Positions 58,392 to 64,000 of a stretch of 64,000 bases of DNA are shown one piece after another. The notes under the pieces were generated by a model. It did no database searches and was not told the origin of the DNA. It saw only the letters and a list, made by a program, of their open reading frames with translations. A program made the position numbers and the translations under genes. How positions within the stretch are numbered: the first letter of the stretch is position 1; each line of letters begins with the position of its first letter. Source of the DNA: Argopecten irradians (lineage: Eukaryota; Mollusca; Bivalvia; Pectinida; Pectinidae); the NCBI RefSeq assembly GCF_041381155.1, contig NC_091138.1:38495604-38559603 (forward strand), written 5' to 3'.

Positions 58392-58397
58392 TTTATT
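58392..58397 (-). terminator. Polyadenylation signal of the third GH18 gene
   Basis: AATAAA on the minus strand about 100 bases past the stop at 58496. The SINE cluster begins about 45 bases further on. Confidence 0.6.
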
Positions 58398-58495
58398 TTT
58401 GTAGTAACTCCAACAGAAAGTAGCGATATTTTACATTGAATTTTTAAATAACACAACACCCTGTGTTGATCTGAATGATGTCACGACTTGTTTGT

Positions 58496-61400
58496 TTACC
58501 ATCCCCGTCTGCGACCACCAGTTCTTCCACTTTGCTGACTATGAATTGCTTCTTGTTGGTCCTGCATTTGCCAGCCTAGCGCCCTCTGTCGGTAGATTTC
58601 CTTCTTAGCGGCGGCCTGCTGGGCCTGGTCCTGTTTGGCGTTAGTGATGAGCTCATTGTATCCATGGCGGGCGTTTAAACCGTCCAGGGCAGCGTTTATC
58701 AGAGGGTAGGGCCTGCCACATGAGCCTTTGTAGTCGTCCAAATCTAATGTCCAGATCATTACACCACCAAGGAAGTTGTTGAAGACAATACGAGCCTGCA
58801 GCACAAAATGGTGATAAAATGTCAGTTCTTTCCGAGGACAATAGAATTATCAGCATTTCTCGTCAAAAGTTTACAGAAATTCTTCACCTGATATCTTAAA
58901 GGGACATGAACCTAAAATAATTTGTTCTGTATGCTTAGATATGGTTTTCAGATGTTTATTGAATATTTTATTACAATTATTGGTTATCTAAAACGACATG
59001 AAAACGTGGGGAATAACTACCTCAAAAATGATAAAAATAGACCGTCATATTCTATTTTTGGAACACAAAACAAAAGCTGGCCGAAAGCGAGGTTATAATG
59101 ATAGTTTTCTACATTTTAAGATTATTTTCTAATTTACGATGGTTGACAAATGAAGATTAAGCCATATTTGTTACAATTTTGGTTTGGTTTGGTTCTTTAA
59201 TTAACGTCCTATTAACAGCTATGGTCATGTAAGGACGGCCTCCCATGTATGCGGTGTGTTGCGTGTATGTTGTGCGAGGTGCGTGTTATGGGAGACTGCG
59301 GTATATTCATTGTGTGTCTTCTTGTATAGTGGAACTATTGCCCTTTTTATAGTGCTATATCACTGAAGCATGCCGCCGAAGACACCAAGCAACACACCCC
59401 ACCCGGTCACATTATACTGACAACGGGCGAACCAGTCGTCCCACTCCCCGTTTGCTGAGCGCTAAGCAGGAGCAGAAACTACCACTTTTATAGACTTTGG
59501 TGTGTCTCGGCCAGGGGACAGAACCCAGAGCCTTCCTCACAGGGGCGAACGCTCAACTCAAGGCCAAAAGTGAGGCGGTGCCAAGAGAGGCATTAGGAAA
59601 GATGAAGTCGGTTAGGAAGAAGAGAAAAGATAAGATCCTAAATTTAGTCGCCTTTTACGATCATGCAATAGGGGCAGCAGGTACAATTCTAACGCCCTAC
59701 CTGCAGGGCCATATTTGTTACAAAACAATTTGTATTTAGCTTAAGAATGATAAGTCAAAAGTCAAACGAGACTTTTCATTCGACAGGGCACCGCGAAGGG
59801 AGGTTCCTGACTTATTGCACATATGTACATCACGCAAGTATAAAGTGGGGAGTTGCTCCCGTCTTTTGCATTTCAGCGATCCATTTAAATTTACCTACTT
59901 TCCCAATCGCACACGTTACTGACTCTTGACGTACACTGTTTTCTATCGGAATTCGTTTGTGTTCGCTTCACCCACATTTTTGACCCACCATTTGTTTACA
60001 TTAATTTAATTGGAGCAATGCATTGTGGGAGGTCACTTAAGATCAACACAGCTAAACTATCGTTACTAAATTCGACCGGGCCGGTTCAAAATACAGAAAG
60101 ATGGAATTTCCATTATAATTATTTTATTTGACACATTTGCACAATAACTGATATATATTACTTAGTAAGGTATCTGACACGTCTTAAATATGTATTTTAC
60201 TCAAATTTACATGGTTTATTTAGGTTCATGTCCCTATAAAACATTATGAAGTGTGCTTTGAATCAATAATTTTCATAAACTTGCAAGGACATCTACGTAC
60301 TTAGATAATTATTTGACTGTTGTCATGCAATTGTTATTACGTTAGTTTCATGTAATTGTTTTTAGTTTCAACAAGCAACTTTCTACACATTGTTTATTTT
60401 TAACAATAAATGGTATAATATGAAATAATAGCTTTTTTAATCGTGTGTTTTTTGTTTTGTTAGCTATATTGTGTTGTATACATTTTTACATAATTTATAG
60501 TTGTATGTTCCCATACCATAACAACAAAGATTTATTGAAATTCGGGTATCAATGACACATAAGAACACTTGATCAGTGTTGTACTTACCTTTTGTTTAAT
60601 ACTTTCTGGATTATCGTATCCGATCCATTCGTTGTTGACGATAACATAAGGGACACGTTTGTCGGCGATCACCATTTCTTTGGCTCCGTTCTTGATCAAG
60701 TGGCAAAGCTGTTGAGTGGATAAAAATGCTTTATCAAATTTGGTTTATGGTAATATCCACATACTACAACGGCACTTTTTTTTTCGCGAGGTACCAATGT
60801 TCGTATAATTTCGCAATATAGCTCTAACACGAATTCAAATAATTGTTAAAATGCTAATAGGAATTTATGATTGAGAATTTATGTATCCACGAATATACTG
60901 AAAATAACGAAAATGTGAAATATTGTGCACCCGAAAATAAAGTGGTTTACAGTAAGAGAGAGATAGAGAAAGAGAGAGAGGGGGGGAGAAAGAGAGACAC
61001 AGAATCCATTTTGTATTGGTTTAATTACGTTTGATAGGATAGGTCGCCTTACCTTTGAGATGGGGTAGCCGTCTCCCTCGTCGGAGCCCGGCCCAGAGCA
61101 GGGAGCCCCAGCCTGTGTATAGTTTCTGTTGGTCAGTGTGAAGGAGCGGCCATACATTGGCAGACCCAGCACGATCTTGTGGCGAGGGACTCCCTTGTTT
61201 ACCCAGTAACGGCTCAGGTTGTTCTGGAATAAAAGAAGGATTTGTCATCCAGCAGATGTCGAATTTATTTTATACATTTGGTAAGACAGATTATCGCACA
61301 GATTATCGTAAAAACATTCGATAACATATAGCGAAACAGCAAAACCAGACATCAACGATGGAGTAACATGTCGAACCTATTTCAACTAACCTATTAGAGG

Positions 61401-62093
61401 AACTCGCCGATATTCTTTTTTTCAGTTATTAAAGACTCTATCAAGAGTCCTGACATGGCAATTGTATCTGTTTTGTATGGTTGTTTCCAGTCATGGTAAG
61501 ATCAGAACCGCCTTATCTATACATGAAATGCCTGTGTGTAGCGTTAGGTGTATCAACGAAAATTTATATGTTTTTGTCCTTCAAGAAATTGCAAAACTGC
61601 AAGATGGAATTAATTTGAGGATTTTTGAGATATATATGTTTGCGTTTGCACGAGACTTACAACATCATTGGTGGCACTATCGAAGATTATTTGATGAACA
61701 ATGATGTTTATTTTGTTTCACTTGAATTTAGGTGTGATCGGTGCACGTTTAATCTATACAGCTGATCCTCATACTGGAATGTTTCACGCTAGTGTTTCTA
61801 CAGCAAAGAGGGAACATATAAATTGTTATCCAATGTCTGTGTTTTGGTGCACGAAAAAAAATATCTATATATTTAGATATTTATTTATAGATTTTATCTC
61901 AATAAGACCATGCCGACATAACAATGTTTTTTTTAATGCGTTCTTGCGTCAGATAACTGCCAAGAGCACTCCCGTACTTACCACGTTTTTAGGGTCGTGA
62001 GCACTGTAGAGGGCGCTGTGGTGATTTGCGACACATGGGTCATTCCAGTGGCCATAGAAATCAAACATTTTCATATTGATCCAATTCACCCAT
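58496..62093 (-). CDS. Divergent GH18 chitinase-like protein, last four exons (5' part outside window)
   Basis: Exons are 61982-62093, 61053-61223, 60589-60708 and 58496-58795. They begin at exactly the GH18 exon borders and phases used by the other two genes. Together they encode WVNWINMKMFDFYGHWNDP, VLGLPMYGRSFTLTNRNYTQ, VPYVIVNNEWIGYDNPESIK, and GGVMIWTLDLDDYKGSCG with YPLINAALDGLN. A Gln/Arg-rich tail (AKQDQAQQAAAKKEIYRQ ... GGRRRGW) and TAA follow. No CBM14 or Thr-rich linker is present. The usual MTYD motif reads KMFD here, replacing the Tyr that contacts the substrate in active GH18 enzymes, so activity may be altered or lost. The DxxDxDxE exon must lie beyond 64000 and could not be inspected. 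Confidence 0.85.
59177..59707 (-). mobile_element. SINE-like family A, full copy with perfect 16-bp target-site duplication
   Basis: GCCATATTTGTTACAA flanks it at 59161-59176 and 59708-59723. It is a full-length copy in an intron of the third GH18 gene. The long perfect duplication suggests a young insertion. Confidence 0.92.
59725..60588. other. Intron of the third GH18 gene, nothing further recognised
   Basis: AT-rich intron sequence between the exon at 60589 and the SINE, without recognisable exons. Confidence 0.45.
60955..61002. repeat. GA-rich microsatellite
   Basis: GAGAGAGATAGAGAAAGAGA, more GA repeats and a G run, about 50 bases upstream (plus-strand sense) of the exon at 61053. Confidence 0.85.
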
Positions 62094-62319
62094 CTATAAC
62101 CGAGAAACACAATTCTACTCAAACAGATACAATGCAATTGGTATATCATCTATGTCTAGTCCAGGATAAATTCTTTTCGCACAGCCAGTATTATGCCAGT
62201 ATTATTTGACAAGTTTGGATAGCGACGTCTTTGGCAAAGCCCTTAAAAGTAAGTGAGAAAGTACTTTGAAGTAGGAAGTATCGTTTACCAGTTATTTTAC
62301 GAGTCAAAATTTTGCAATT

Positions 62320-62402
62320 TGGGTCTTCGGTTGTATGCTTCAGTGATATAGCAGTATAAAAGGGCAACAGTTCCACTATACAAGAAGACACAACATTAAT
62401 AT
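62320..62402 (+). repeat. SINE-like family A fragment
   Basis: CTTCGGTTGTATGCTTCAGT, GATATAGCAGTATAAAAGGG and ACAAGAAGACACAACATTAA match the family's middle-to-3' part. Confidence 0.65.
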
Positions 62403-64000
62403 ACCATGAAAATTAATTTTCGCGAATGAAAAATACCGCGCTTTGGCTTCTGAGGTATACATAATTCCATCATATCTTAATACTTCAAATGTTCGGGACC
62501 ATGGCCATGAAAATATTTAAAACTTACATGTGGATATCTTCAATTTTAAGGTACTATCTAATGGAATTTTAATAGGTTAATACGATAAAAGTAACAAACT
62601 ATAGAACATAGTTCTTTTTAAATATCGTTTGTCAAAATATTTTTAGCAATATTAGTGTATTTTTTCTCTCTCGCAGTTGTCCTTTCCATACAGCTATTAA
62701 GCTACGTAAAGTATACATAAACGATGCAAAACAAAGAATCTTTTTTTTTTCTAAATATCGTTTGTCAAGTGTATGTGAATTCTTGTATCATCTTACGCCG
62801 TCGGAATATAACATATTATACTAGGTAAAATTCTCTGCTCCGATGTACATATGTATCACTCTATTTACTATAAGAATGCGAGGACAGATTTAGTTTATGT
62901 CTGAAGTATGTTATATAATGATGCTTTTTAGCTATTCATAATTGCTAAGGTATGTTCACGGTAGTGACTTACTCAAATTAAAAATAGAAGCATGCCGCAT
63001 ATTGTAGAATTATCATACGTGTATTGTTCAATAGACAGTGATTGATGTGCCTTTACTAATAGGTGTGTATATATATATAATTACATATAAATAATGACTG
63101 TTATCTTAGGAATAACAAGGACTTATTAAATTTAATGATTTATCAAAAATATAAAACCATAAAGGCGTACTTTTCCCGAGAGACCGACTTGTTTATTGTC
63201 AGTCAAACTGATATATGTTTTAACATTGCTATTCTCTTTGTATACTTTTACTCGATTTCGGTATATTTCTAAATTTCTGTAAAAGCTATATCGGCTACAA
63301 AAGTTCTACTGCTTAACGTATGAATTTCAAATGTAGGGTTACTTATTTATAAGCGACACTAAAAGTATTCATCGAAGTCGAATTCGAATAACAATATCAA
63401 AACGAGATCATATTACAGAATTGATGAAACTTTCTGTCAGGGATATAGACAATACCATCAATATTAAACAATAAAATCGTCATCGAAGATCTTTTCGTTT
63501 GTACTGCAGTACATATTAATTTTGAAAAAGATGAATTGCTTCTTTTTTAATAACTACAATTTGGCAGACATCAATTTTATCTAAACACACATATCATATT
63601 CATAACAAACAGGGGATGACATTTATACCGTCGCCCGGACGAATGACTCACCTGTCGACGTCTATCGTGTTAATTGAACTACTTTGATATTGATATTACA
63701 GTGCGACTTGACAAGTATGATGGATCTACGAGATGCGCTAACGAATCGCATATGAATTGTCTTACTGCATTTTGCAATTTTAATTTCCATTTTACATACA
63801 CATGCTTATTTATACTGTACATTAAATTTCATTACAGCATAAAACGCTACGTTCTAAGCTTAATTAAATGTATTTACCTAAAGGAAGGATATATTGATCG
63901 ACCTGCCTAAGCATTTTGAACCATTGATAGAAACAATGTATGGTAGCTCATCTGCATGAAGTAAACTTGGAAATATTTTATGTAAAATATTTTGTTTTGT
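62403..64000. other. Intron or upstream part of the third GH18 gene, no exon found
   Basis: I searched for the GH18 exons encoding DxxDxDxE and the RELFDxDA block on the minus strand and did not find them. The intron seems to continue past the window end. Confidence 0.45.

Noticed and set aside
63600-63660. Possible GH18 exon near 63.6 kb because of CTCACCTGT resembling a donor
   Set aside because: The minus-strand translation has no GH18 motif and no matching acceptor at the expected distance.

Overview
The window looks like nuclear DNA of a mollusc, most likely a bivalve (inference). It is AT-rich, its genes are split into short exons with GT-AG introns, and it is full of retroposon copies ending in CAAA repeats. 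I see no prokaryotic operons, rRNA or CRISPR arrays. All host genes recognised with confidence are GH18 chitinase genes on the minus strand. Exon limits below were read from splice consensus and reading phase; no transcript data were available.

Region by region. (1) 85-19095: one large chitinase gene whose 3' end lies left of the window. It has a single signal-peptide exon, then four consecutive GH18 domains of about 385 residues, each encoded by seven exons, separated by short Pro/Thr linker exons, then an exon of about 48 Thr-Pro-Ala-Pro-Gln type repeats. (2) 19.1-25.1 kb: intergenic DNA with repeat fragments. (3) 25.1-35.2 kb: an old, broken Ty3/Gypsy-type LTR element on the minus strand. 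It has an unusual extra coding region between integrase and the 3' LTR: zinc-finger-like cysteines, a Glu/Arg-rich coiled coil and a KCTD-type BTB (T1) domain. (4) 35.2-39.4 kb: SINE-like copies and two exons of a PIF/Harbinger (HARBI1-like) transposase. (5) 39428-51000: a complete second chitinase gene with eleven coding exons and 625 residues: signal peptide, one GH18 domain, Thr-rich linker and two CBM14 chitin-binding domains. (6) 51-58.4 kb: intergenic, with nested SINEs and foldback repeats. (7) 58496-62093: the last four exons of a third, divergent GH18 gene whose 5' part lies beyond the window.

The strongest unusual signal is in the second chitinase gene. Its 125-bp exon at 46868-46992 is flanked on one side by about 49 tandem copies (39 bp) of its own 3' splice site plus the first 15 bases of the exon. 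On the other side are about six tandem copies (31 bp) of its own 5' splice site. Both minisatellites therefore seem to have grown out of the exon's splice junctions and hold arrays of decoy splice sites.

The three genes share intron positions and phases and form a tandem family of secreted chitin-degrading enzymes, likely used in shell or gut chitin turnover, moulding of extracellular matrix or defence (inference). Mobile DNA makes up much of the rest. One SINE-like family of about 530 bp recurs more than twenty times, several copies with perfect target-site duplications. Its 3' tail resembles the tail of an I/Nimb-like LINE fragment also present here.
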